The notes below the pieces were generated by a model. The model was not told where the DNA came from. It saw nothing but the letters and a program-made list of their open reading frames with translations, and searched no databases. Below, piece after piece: positions 13,008 to 23,900 of a stretch of DNA of 64,000 nt. The stretch lies in the NCBI GenBank assembly GCA_008933995.1, contig WARS01000015.1, positions 8,628,861 to 8,692,860 on the forward strand, given 5' to 3'. The position numbers and the translations under genes are program-made. The stretch comes from Datnioides undecimradiatus. Lineage: Eukaryota > Chordata > Actinopteri > Lobotiformes > Datnioididae. Every line of letters starts with the position of its first letter. Position 1 is the stretch's first letter.

Positions 13008-13523
13008 ATTTACTTTTACACAGTAACACACACACACACTGCACTCAGTGACGCAGTCTCTCTCTCTTCCTCCTTTTCTTCTCACTACACTCCCCCTCCC
13101 CCCACACACACGATGTATGGTCTTCTAATTAATGCATAACACTTGTTGAATTATTATGTGTTAATCACCACATTTTTAGCTCATATTGCATCACTTTTCC
13201 ATATATCCCCACTTTTTGTCAAATGCGGATTACATGTCTTGTGTCACATTGCGTCACACACACAGAAATGGCCTCTTTTCACAGTTGTACCCCTTATGCA
13301 TTACCTCACCTCTCCCCCACACACAGCTGCATCAAAGAAACGCTCAGTATCAACAAATGAAGCATGAGATCATTTTACAGATGGCTGGCTAATTCCACAA
13401 ATGCACCAGCCTGATCAATCTCGCATCTATTGCTTGCTAATTAGTGTACTAAGAGCTGCTCTCCTATCCTCCAGAAAAAAACAGATTTACTAAAAAGATC
13501 TGGGCCATGATAATTGTTGGTAC

Positions 13524-13525
<2 letters not shown>

Positions 13526-13558
<33 letters not shown>
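13526..13558. repeat. (GT)n microsatellite
   Basis: About 16 GT units in the intron after exon w5, a second potential pairing partner for the CA tract at 12975-13004. Confidence 0.95.
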
Positions 13559-13559
<1 letters not shown>

Positions 13560-14897
13560 CCCATATGGCTGAGGAGGTGGTTCCTCACCAACAGAGAGCC
13601 TCCCCTGTACTCCCCGTGCATTCATCTCCATGCATTGTTTGAATGAGTATATATGTGTGTGCAAGTTTTCTCAATTAGCATGTAATTACTTATTTATGTT
13701 CAACAAGGTCAGACACTGAAAAGATCAGATATACCCGCCGTTGTTTCTGTGTTGATTGATGTGATTGATTTCATTTCCATCCTCTGGTGCATTCAGACCG
13801 TTTATCTGCAGGCAAACAGACGGAGAGTTGTAACAATGCCACCTAGGTCTGGCCCCGCAGCAGACTGTTCCTCCATGTGTTAGACTCTCATACTGAATCA
13901 TTTACAGGTTTTCGTATTAAGAGATGTCTGTTTCCGTTCTGCCCTCCATATGTCCGCTGACATAAATGTAGCTGCAACAAAGAATATGTTATAGTACAGA
14001 GCTGCTACTGCCTTTTTTTAACTGTAACAATAGGTTCTGCTGGTCCTTGATTTGGACATTTAACATTAGCAGCAGCTGAATTCACCTGTCAAGGGGAAAC
14101 TTTCTGTACTTAATTTCAGGTCAGAAACATGGACCTTGAAGAGGTAAAAAGATTTTTTCAATATATATTTCATTGTTTTCTCTTGTAGGATTTCATGTTT
14201 TATAAAGACTAAATCAGATGACATTTTCCTTGAAATTCTGTCCTTTCTTCTGTACAGATATAATGGAGGTGAACATTGAAATGTACAGAATGGTTGAAGG
14301 AGTTTTCTTCTTTTTCCTACATGGAAAAAATCTTTAGAAGAAGGTTTTCATAGGAAGATGAATCCACATTTCTCCAGTCCACACATATATATTTTTTAGG
14401 GTTTGGTCCTTACATGTTGACAGTGTCTGACATTCAGTGGCCAGCTGGCTAATATTTCTAGGACCTGGTGTGGATTATGTGGTGTGGCAGGGTATCAAAG
14501 ACCGCGCAGTAAAGTAGTTTTACAAGCTCTCAGAGGTGAGATGCCTGCGAAGGGGATATGCTATCAAAAGCAGCTTCTCTTTTACAAGCAGCTCACCAAG
14601 TCGCTGTAAAAGGATCAGATAGATAGTATGTGTCAGTGCTTTACCTCGAGTCCAGGGAAAAGAAGACATCTTGTGTCCTCTGCTCTGACCAAAGCCTCTT
14701 AGAAAGAGTGTTTCCTCATTTAATGTTGCACCCCCATTGATTTTAGGGAAGCAGAACTTTCTGTTTTCCATTGGACCTCTAGTCTGAAATGGCTTATTTC
14801 CCTCCACGTTTTTTTTCTTTTCCCTGCCGGTGCTCCCTATTTTTTCTCTCCCATCATCCCTCCTCCTCACCTTCCCCTTCTTCCTCTTCATTGGCAG

Positions 14898-15053
14898 GCC
14901 TGGCAGCTGTGCCGGCACTCCATCCATGGAGAGGTACAAGGTATCCAATGAGTTCCCAGACGACACACTCAACTTCATCAAGATGCATCCTCTGATGGAC
15001 GAAGCCGTGCCCTCCATTGCTAACAGGCCCTGGTTCCTCAAGACCATGGTTCG
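14898..15053 (+). CDS. sema6a: sema6a coding exon w6 (Sema domain)
   Basis: Acceptor TTGGCAG, donor GTGAGTG. The 156 nt start and end in phase 2, a symmetric exon. It completes Arg217 and encodes residues 218-268, [20 protein letters not shown], then [20 protein letters not shown] and [32 protein letters not shown] is close to verbatim in SEMA6A as I recall it. A long antisense open frame over this exon (14520-15119) has no recognisable content. Confidence 0.96.
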
Positions 15054-16979
15054 GTGAGTGTTATACACTCCAAAGGCCGTCGCCATCAGTGGTCTATGAG
15101 CCTCTTCAGCCCAGGACAATAATTACGTGAAGTGCTTCTCTGGGAGTGAAGCTCATTAAAACACAGTGGTACTCACACACACAAACCAGCAGCTGACCTA
15201 TATTCTCAGTACTAGAGGAAACACTGATCTGCACAATACTATCTCTCTCCCAGAGTGGCCACATAGTGATGTGATGAAGACAGAGCAAACATTTTCAATT
15301 CTGAGTGATGTTTGCCTTTGTCTTTAGGTCAGGAAGTCCTCACACAAACAGGTTTTGTATTTACACTTAGAAGCCCTCACTAAAAGATCATTTCAGCGAT
15401 GTTTAGTCTTTGTTGCAGAGTGCCTGTTTAAATCCTCTGAGGATATTTCAAAGAGAGGACACTGGAGTAAAAAGGACTCTTTTCTGTTCCGTGGTTGGCT
15501 TTTCTCCTGAGTTTTTGCAGTTGTGCCCATTTCCCAAAAGCCAGTGCACTGTGGTTGATGCTGTTTGATCATAAAGGTCTATCTGGCTTTTAGCTACACT
15601 ACACAGACATTTCAGCCAGCCTCAGGGGAGTAGGACAGCACACAACCATCCCCTCGGCAAAGCAAAAGCAGCTGACAGAGCATTCAGAAGATAGAAGCAG
15701 AAGTAAAAATCTAGTTTTTAATTTGGACCTTGTTCTGAACTGCAGCTGCTCATGATTTAAGGTTAGGAGTGCTTGCCAGACCCTTGTCAGGCCTTAGTGG
15801 TGGTAGCATCACTTTTAAGATGAGATACATAAAGAATTCTTCATAGGTTTTGCAAATTATTTGCATCGTATCACATCTCGCTGCTTCTTTGGTAAGCTCT
15901 GACCTACATATTGCTCAGGCTTAGTCAGAATACGAACAGCTTTCATCAAGGTTATCCCTACAACTCTCTCTGTTCATTAGTGCACTATATCATAGGACCA
16001 CATTATGAATAACACAGTGTTTCTGTCTTTACATAATTAGCAATCAGACTATTGTATCTGATTTGAAATGACACCACAGTGAGCACAGCCTTGCATGCTA
16101 GTCAGAAGCAGTACTTAAAAGCATTATGTAAGCTCAAAAAGCATCAGGAAGGCATATGAGGTGGAAGAGGAGTGAGGTCTTTTATTATATCTGTCACAGT
16201 CTCAACATGGAATAGTATTGCTGAGCTGAAGTCAACTGGAAAGAAAATCAGTAATAGGGCTTGATCCTCGGATCCACCCTGGAGAGGACACCCCAATATC
16301 CAGTAAGAGCTTTTGCTGCAAATTTGAAAAAAGCTTGTCTGTCCTGAGACTTACTGTGCTGTGGCACAGAGACCTCAGGTGGCGGGGCACAATGAATCAA
16401 ACGGAGAGGGAAGACACTCCAAAGAATCCCCCTCTTGAGATTTTCATTATCCTGAATAGGATAGTCAGAGAATGTCTTAGTCCTTGAGACTGCATTATTT
16501 TGCTGAGATCAAATCCCATTGACACAGTCATTAGAGCTCCTGTTATGCTTGAAAAGATCAAAACCATATTGGACCTTCAGATTATTATTGTTATACACAG
16601 AGCAATTTAAGGATATTTAAAGAAAACAGAAGGGAAGATGGCAAAAGAGGTTGGGGCCTATGTATAAAGGATGGATGGAATAGTGTGTCCCTGTGACTCT
16701 GGGAGTTGTGTTGCTGGGGACAGTAGCTCATGGTACCGTCTCCAAAGCCAAATCACTCCCCTCTGAGGGTCTATACAAAGTATGTTTCACAGTCTCTTCA
16801 TTAAATGGTTAAGATGTAGCTTCAGTACCCTTCCTTGAACAGGGAAACCCAGAAGAACTGCATGGAGCCCACCACCCACAGGTTTAGACATTGGAGTTAG
16901 GACTATTACAAGCTGAGAGTCAGGCAAAAATGGGTACCAAGGCCTTATATGTTCAGTGCTTCAATTTTGGAGGTGACTA

Positions 16980-17440
16980 TTAGAGGCTGTGGTCAAGCTC
17001 ATCTGAGCCTGTAATGATGGCAACATAAGAGGAAGACCAACCAAGCTGAGGGAAGAAAGATTTAGTTGGCCCATGGGTCTTCTGATGCAGCAGACACATA
17101 CCAGGAGGCCAGAGGGGCTGCAGCTTTAATGGCTGCCGAAGCTAGATTGGGCAGGCTGTTTGGTTGGCTTGGAGGAAGTTCTGGTAAAGAACTCAGGAAG
17201 GAAAAGCAGGGTGTGTCTCTAGGTTTTTTCAGTGGAGGAAGAGAGCTGCTGACCTGGACTGGATATTGTAGAGAAGTGGACAGAGCACTGATAAACTCCT
17301 TTGATGTTTGAACTCTTGGGAATCCTGTGAGTCTCTGAGCTAGTCAAGCAGTCCCCCTGTGGCAAGGTGTCGTGTGTAGATGCTAAAGCTTTTGGACATT
17401 TTTGGGCCGTTTTGGTTGACATGCCTCTTCAATGTCATGT
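16980..17440 (+). mobile_element. Decayed Rex3/RTE-type LINE fragment
   Basis: The segment resembles, in order, the stretch of teleost Rex3-like elements between endonuclease and reverse transcriptase. An open piece at 17066-17311 reads ARGAAALMAAEARLG, then ELRKEKQGVSLGFFSGG and RELLTWTG, matching the usual KR/AAAL.VAEAK...LRKGKQG...FS.GGELLT pattern. Further on, after a gap, TTTTGGTTGACATGCCTCTT matches the family's LSWLTRLFN block. Most of the region between is deleted and frames are broken, so it is a non-functional relic. The family name is given from memory of its conserved text. Confidence 0.7.
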
Positions 17441-17518
17441 GAAGTTGATGTTTCACATTTGTAAAGTGCGGAATCAGGGGGTGCATATCAACTTATCAAA
17501 GCTCCTAACTCCTGCCCC

Positions 17519-17670
17519 CTCAGTGTGTGAATGTGTGTAAATGATTAGCACCTTCAGATGGCACCATGCATGGCAGCCCATCAGTATATGAATGTGTGTG
17601 TTTGTGAATTGGTGAAAGTGAAAACACTTTCAATGGTCAGAGGAGGCAATCTATAAATGAAGTCCTTACA
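17519..17670 (+). mobile_element. Teleost short interspersed repeat, tail portion
   Basis: The order 'GTGTGTGAATGTGTG', 'ATTAGCACCTTC', 'GCATGGCAGCC', 'ATCAGTATATGAATGTGTGTG', 'AAACACTTTCAATGGTCAG', 'CTATAAATGAAGTCC' is the diverged form of a very common bony-fish repeat whose end usually reads 'AAAGCGCTTTGAGTGGTC...GCGCTATATAAATGCAGTCC'. It lies directly after the LINE relic. The exact family and the left border are not determined. Confidence 0.6.
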
Positions 17671-18795
17671 CTTGGGTATCACCAAGGAAATTTATTCCAG
17701 GGTAGATTGTGAATGGATGAACTGTATTTTAACTAGTGAGGTAAAAGTTACATTCATTTAAAAACAATTTGGACATTTTCACCCATTTTCACAAAGAGAA
17801 CACTCAGTAAACCTTTAATGAGGGTAAAAGTGGACCTGGTAGATTTCCGGATAAGCGCTCATCTTTAATCGTTAAATCCCAACTCCTTCAATTAAAAAAT
17901 CATGAAAACAAGCATTTGCATAATACACTCTGATGTGCAGATATGTACCTTTTGATAACTTTAAGAGCTTCCTGGCCCTGAAACTAATTGAGAGGCAGAT
18001 ACACATCTGTGATGCAATAAAATCAGATGGTAGAAGTAAATAACCTTGTTTTTTAGGGGGTTTTTTTTAGATGTTCTTGTGATTTGATCAGTCTGAATTT
18101 TCCTTCAAACGCCCACAAGCACAATAGGGCACCGATCCAAAACACACTGACTGGCAGGTGTCTAATTTGCTAACTTGAGTCTGCTTGGTATGTGTTTTTT
18201 GCAAATAATGAAATGAAAATTGATTTTTATGCTCATCCACCTGGTGCTGAGCCAAACTGTGATCAGCAGCTGTCAATTACAAAAGAAAGTAGAGCTCTCA
18301 ACTGTTGTCTGTCTCTTGGACAACTTTTGTACAATGTTTTTTTTTTAGGAATCACCTGACTTGCCCTATGGCAATCTGATTCAGTTTCTAATGAAATAAC
18401 AATCAATTAATGAGATAATTAAGACTGTATAATCGCCCCTGCTGTTCTCTATTCTCTTTTAGACATCTGACGTGAATGATGGAAGGAACATAAATTGATT
18501 GATTATATGAATATTATTTTGGGATGTTATATTCACCTGCTTTTTATTTTTTTTTTCTTCATTTATTCATTTGCTAGCATATTTATTATAGATGTAGATT
18601 TAATCTCATAAGTTTTTGAATGTGGTCCAGTAGAATTGCACTACACTGGATTTACATTGAATCCCTGCTGGTGTTCTTCATCACCATCTGTTGCTCTCCT
18701 AATGGGCAAACATGTTTCTCTGTTGGTGGATGAACAGACTAATTAATTGACTGATTGATTGGTTGATTTATTTATCTTGGTATTCCTCATTCCAG

Positions 18796-18969
18796 GTATC
18801 GCCTGACACGCATCGTGGTGGATAATGAGGCGGGTCCCCATAAGAACCACACAGTGGTCTTCCTGGGATCTGAGAAAGGCATCATCCTCAAGTTCTTGGC
18901 TAAGATGAACAATGGCTTCCTCAATGATAGCCTGTTTCTGGAGGAGCTCAACGTCTATAACCCTGACAA
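18796..18969 (+). CDS. sema6a: sema6a coding exon w7 (Sema domain)
   Basis: Acceptor CATTCCAG, donor GTATGTGG. The 174 nt start and end in phase 2. It completes Arg269 and encodes residues 270-326, YRLTRIVVDNEAGPHKNHTV, VFLGSEKGIILKFLA, then KMNNGFLNDSLFLEELNVYN to Asp326. HTVVFLGSEKGIILKFLA is a SEMA6A-like propeller blade. NHT (Asn286) and NDS (Asn312) are candidate N-glycosylation sequons. The frame also runs on through the donor to a stop at 19001-19003, but splicing to w8 restores the conserved Lys-Cys-Ser. Confidence 0.96.
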
Positions 18970-19360
18970 GTATGTGGCTCTGGGTGTGCATGTGTATGTG
19001 TGAGAGAGATGGATAGAAACACAGATACAGTTGCTACAAACAAAGGAAGGCCAGTTATTGCATGGTGTATGTGTGTCTCTGCGTGTGTGATATTGAATGT
19101 TTCCAACCATCTCCTTGCTTAGCCAACCCACCAACCCGGCAGCTCCATCAGTACCAGTCCATTCCCCCGACCCAAGCTATATAGTGAAGCCAGCCAGCCA
19201 GATGGCTACTCTATCATTTAAAAGAGTTTTATCAGGTTACACTCTGCCCAACCACAGCTGCTAAATTAAAGACATAGACCCTAAGGCTCTGGATAACGTA
19301 GCGTTGTGGTTCTCAACCACAGCGGAGACCAGCTCCTCCAAAATGTTGGCTGATTAAAGG

Positions 19361-19415
<55 letters not shown>

Positions 19416-20684
19416 TACCAGGGTCTGTGTTTGTCTTCAGAGCCAGCCTGAGATCTCTCGCTAATACATTACACTGCTGTTGGTGCATGTATGGATGTGT
19501 GCGTGTGTGTGTTCATGAGTGCGTGTGAGCTGGGCATGGTGGGGTGAGCAAGTTGAGTATTGTTGTGTATTTAGAGTAGTGAATAAGGAAAAATCAGCCA
19601 CAGTATGAAGCTGCCAAAGCAAATATTTAGTTGAGGGGTAATGGATGGGGGGGAATGAATGGCAGTACAGAGAAGGGAGAAAGAAGAGGGGAGAAGACCA
19701 GAGAGGAGAGATGAGAGGAGAATATGTGATTGTGTTAGACAGCCGAGAAGAGGAAGGCAAGGACAGCGAGGACTTGACAGGAGGGCTTTCAAGGTTACCA
19801 CTGTTTGCTATCCAACATGCTGCAGCCATGTGATGAACCGTATGGAGGGGATGAAGGGCAGGCCCTCCTCTTCCCTTGCTGTGTCTCCTCCTTGCCTCGT
19901 CCCTGTATTTTGTTTCCCTTCTCTCCTCTCCTCTGCCTCCATTGCTGGAGCAGAGCATCGGCTGCTGGCCATCTGGCTTTACTCTCTTTCAGTAAGAGAC
20001 TTTGCCCGCCTGCTTCCCGGCCCTGCACTGATCCAGCCAGCCCAGGCCCGATTGTCGTGCATTACCCAGTGTAGATGGACCCTAAGCCCTAATTGAGAGC
20101 GTTAATGCGGGACCAGAGCACTGCGAAGGGGAGATTAAATCCCAGGAGCTGGATGGTGGGATGGAGAGAGGAATGGATAGAGAGAAGGGATAGAAAGCTT
20201 GACACGCCCAGAGGGATTAGAGTGTGCTCCTATGGGGCCGAGTAGACAAAGAAAGCTAGCAGGGATGGAGGAATGGAAGAACGGTGGAGCAGGGAGGAGT
20301 GGGGGGAGTTAATGTTTGTGGGTTTTACAGTTAAGTGCAGTGTTATTGCTGACTGCTCACACTGCCCATCTGTCTGTTTATCTGTTGTATCTGTATCACC
20401 CCTTTCTTTATCTCTCTTTATCTCCCACTCTCTTCCTGACCTCATGTTCTCGAGTCCAGCTATATCTCTGTTCTTCCTGACCTCACAGTTTGTCTCTCTG
20501 CCACATCTTAATCTTCCTCTTTTTTATCTCTTCAAATGAACTGTTTAATCTCATTTTGGGATGTCTTACATTTCTTGTCGCCAACTTTTCTTAACAGACT
20601 TTGTTAAGTAGCCAAGCAGTTGAAGGAAATATATACTAATCCATATTTTATCCTCTGGTCCATTTTCTTCTCTCTCTACTCTAG
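18970..20684 (+). other. Intron between w7 and w8
   Basis: 1715 bp, GTATGT donor, pyrimidine-rich acceptor ending TACTCTAG. Contains a 48-bp (CA)n at 19363-19410, a purine-rich stretch at about 19660-19780 and a complementary C/T-rich stretch at about 19860-19940. No exon or recognised transposon. Confidence 0.8.
19363..19410. repeat. (AC)n microsatellite
   Basis: Twenty-four uninterrupted AC units. Confidence 0.95.
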
Positions 20685-20825
20685 GTGCAGTATTGAGGGT
20701 GTGGAGGACAAGCGCATCATTGGCATGCAGATAGACAGCAAGAGTCATGCTTTGTGGGTTGCTTTCACCTCCTGTGTGGTGAAGGTGCCGCTGTCTCGCT
20801 GTGAAAGACATGGAAGATGCAAGAA
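20685..20825 (+). CDS. sema6a: sema6a coding exon w8 (end of Sema domain, start of PSI)
   Basis: Acceptor CTACTCTAG, donor GTAAGTTT. The 141 nt start and end in phase 2. It completes Lys327 and encodes residues 328-373, CSIEGVEDKRIIGMQIDSKS, then HALWVAFTSCVVKVPLSRC and ERHGRCK. This is the last propeller blade followed by the first PSI cysteines (Cys366, Cys372). Confidence 0.96.
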
Positions 20826-20911
20826 GTAAGTTTGACACATGCACATGTAGTCATTGCTGCATATAATATGATGGTTGGCTGATGGTGTGTGTGTATGTGT
20901 GTCACATCCAG
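20826..20911 (+). other. 86-bp intron between w8 and w9
   Basis: The shortest intron of the gene, typical of compact teleost introns. Its 3' half is GATGGTGTGTGTGTATGTGT followed by GTCACATCCAG, so the acceptor is again UG-rich with almost no pyrimidine tract. Confidence 0.92.
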
Positions 20912-20989
20912 GTCTTGTATAGCCTCCAGAGACCCATACTGTGGTTGGGTGTCAGAAGGAGCCTGCAGACAGGTGGTTGGCAACACCAA
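20912..20989 (+). CDS. sema6a: sema6a coding exon w9 (PSI module)
   Basis: Acceptor ACATCCAG, donor GTAAGTTA. The 78 nt start and end in phase 2. It completes Lys374 and encodes residues 375-399, SCIASRDPYCGW then VSEGACRQVVGNT. C-I-A-S-R-D-P-Y-C-G-W is the signature of the plexin-semaphorin-integrin module that braces the Sema propeller. Confidence 0.97.
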
Positions 20990-23900
20990 GTAAGTTATAT
21001 GTTAATACACAATCACAGTAGGCCACAGTAGGCCCTTAAATCACCAGTTTGACATGTTGCAGGAGGGAAATTACAGATGTAAATACAAAAAAGAATGATG
21101 GGTGAATTCCAGCTTCAGGTTCAAGGTCCAGAACCACTGGAAAAGATATGTTGAACACCTTTGCTTTTCTCACTATCACAACCAAAAAGGCCTGCTATGC
21201 TGGAAATAAAAGTACTTGCCAAAGATTTTTTAGGTGACTGGCAGTAGGAATACTTTCAAGGATTGGATGAGTGTGGAACTAATTGCCAGAAATAAAGATG
21301 AGCAGCTGCATTTGAAAATATATGTTTCTTTGATTAAGAGGATACATATATTAAGTGTTAGGAGACAATAGCAAGTCAATTAAAACTCCAAAGGAGCTTT
21401 TTTTTCAACAAACATCCAACCAGTGAGCTTAAAAGTCTGTTTCGTGCACTGCTAAACTCAAGATTACTCTTTGTAGAAATACGATAATGCATTAAGCAAG
21501 TCAAATCACTTCAACATTTGAAAGGTTGAAAGGAAAGCAAGTACAACTGAGAGGACTGATTAACATGATGCTGATGATTTTAAAAAGCAACACGTTTCCA
21601 AGCAACTTTTATACAACAGCATCCCACCTTCTATGTCATGCCTGGTGGCATTCTTCTTTCGATTTGTCGTGCCTGTGATCTTTCTAATTTTATGGTGTGT
21701 AAGTGCAATTTCCTCCAGCTGAAAGAACTATTGGAAGGATGAATGGAAGGAAAGTGTTGTTTGCCCCAGGCTTGGGGTTGGGTATGCAGGACTGGGGAAA
21801 GCTTGATGGTCGCGGTAACTATAATTTGTGGCTGTAGTTATGACACAGAACCAGATTATGCTTTCTGAACAAACAGCATATGGAGTCCTGTGGTGGGAAA
21901 AACATTTTACAGATGAAGTCATAACAAAAGGACCAATGCTCCAGTGGCTATTTGACGTTGAATGAATTTGATCCCCCTCCTGCAAAATGATTGGTCTGGC
22001 ATGCCAATGCACCAAAGGCACACGTACCCACATGTACACACAAAAACACACACACAGCCCATCCTATTATTATTCTGTAAAGCTGCTGTGGACTGTTCTG
22101 ATTGAGTTTCCACTTTGGAGCAGGAGCCGACACAGAGGCATTAAGAGGGCAGATGACCTCGCTCTTTTACTGTACTGTACGGGGGGGGGGGGCAGATCCA
22201 GTAGGATCTGTCTATTGAAAGCATTTGCCAGGCTGGACAGAGGGAGGGATGCAACGAGGCATTTTGGTGTTAACTAAAAAGGTTTGCTCATACAAACAGG
22301 TCCCTGTGGAGAGGGCTCTCTCTTTCTTAAAAACAGCCTTGCTTTTCTTTTCCTTATTAAAATAAAAAACCCTGTTGCAGTATCAGTTCTACCTGTTTCC
22401 TTACCTGTCTATTTGTCTACCTAACCATCAACCTATCTATCTTACCTGTGTATTGTCTTCCCATCCTCAACTGCGAATCTATTTTTATCCATCTTTCTTT
22501 TTCTGTCTTTCCTCTGACATATTCTTTCTCTCTTGCATGCTTCCCCTCCTTTCTTCTTCCATCTGGCCTCGGTGCTCATGTGCCAGCTTTCCCATGTGGA
22601 GTTATGCCTCTCATACCTACTGCCTATGTACAGCTTGCACTCTGGTCTCCTGCAATATGGTCCTCAGTCACCCCCTGTTCATGCATATAATCCCATATGA
22701 TTCTGTATGGTTGTTATTATTTAACAGGGAACATGAGGCTGTTTCACTGACAACAGATCTGCATATTCATAATTTTTGTTAATGAGTGAAGACAGTGTTA
22801 CAACCACTAGCCCAGATTCTTCTTTGCCTGTGGGTCAGGGTTTTCACTGATGAAATATGCACACATATATCGACTTATTTCCTGGTGAAAGGGTCTGGTT
22901 TGATTATTTAAGTCAGTGTTTATTCCAGGTATTCACGTTTAAATCAAAGCAGTAAATCTAAATGAATGGGCATCTTAGAGGAAATATTATGCACACTTAT
23001 TTTACACTGTATATACAGTATATTAAGTCCCTAGTTGCCCATTCACTTCTGAATGAATAATTAATGCCATTATGCCTGACCTGCATTTCGGCATTCACTT
23101 CCCCCCTGTGCAACTACACATCGCACATAATAATCGCATCTGATGCAAGATAACATAAAATGTGGCCCTAAGCTGCCTCCAGTTATGTACAGTGAAGTTT
23201 GAGTCAGATCTAAATATGCATTATGCAGCTGCAGTGGGATCTTAACCCTGAGCTGAACCGTCTGTAGTGTCACATTCGAACACACTGCACTTTTGTAGCT
23301 ATAATGCAGCCGCTCTGGGACCTGAACCCTTTAACTGATGGTTCACACTACGGTTCAGTCACTTTCACATGTGCCAAGTAAGGTCCAGACACTGCATCTG
23401 TAGTGTGACTACTCATTGTTAATTCATCTCAAAACCAATGGGATTTAGACCTTGTAATCTTCATCTCAACACAGTCTCACCACAGTATGTAATGTTATTA
23501 TCAACCGTGGAAACTGGGACCATGGGGTTTCCAGTGTTTTGGTTTTGTCGAAGAAGCTAAACAACATTTCATGGCAGGGTGGGACGAGTTGACGAAGTCT
23601 GTGAGGAAAATCAGCTTGGCTGGTGTTTGTGCTTAGACAGGTTTAATTGTGCAACTCTGCGTCTGCTTTGTGATTACAACTGTGTATGATAAGCAAATCA
23701 GATAAGAAGATTAAACGAACCCCCAGATATGAAAAGAGGATGCCGCTGTTGTTGTTTGTGTGGCTGTTATTGTGGAGCGCTTTTAAAGAGAAATTGTTTA
23801 TCAAGAGGGTAAAATTTACCATCTCTGTCCCAATTAAGGTTCTGTCAAAGTGGAGGAGAAGATTAAAGTTAAACGATGGCATGAAATGTTTCAATCATCT

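Larger units (their letters stand above)
12942..14897 (+). other. Intron between w5 and w6
   Basis: 1956 bp. Contains the (CA)n at 12975-13004, C-rich patches at about 13085-13105, and a (GT)n at 13526-13558, then ordinary AT-rich sequence and a strong C/T-rich stretch (about 14800-14890) before the acceptor TTGGCAG. No recognised exon or transposon. Confidence 0.8.
15054..18795 (+). other. Intron between w6 and w7
   Basis: 3742 bp. It holds a decayed Rex3/RTE-like LINE fragment (about 16980-17440) and a teleost short-repeat tail (about 17519-17670), both on the plus strand. The rest is unremarkable AT-rich sequence with no recognised exon. Confidence 0.8.

Noticed and set aside
14520..15119. 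199-codon minus-strand open frame
   Set aside because: It is antisense to exon w6 and its intron, has a composition that follows the plus-strand exon and C/T-rich tract, and shows no family motif.
18796..19003. Exon w7 extended through its donor to a stop (a truncated secreted form)
   Set aside because: The GTATGT donor and exact phase match to w8 restore the conserved Asp-Lys-Cys-Ser; an intron-retention product is possible but nothing in the sequence favours it.
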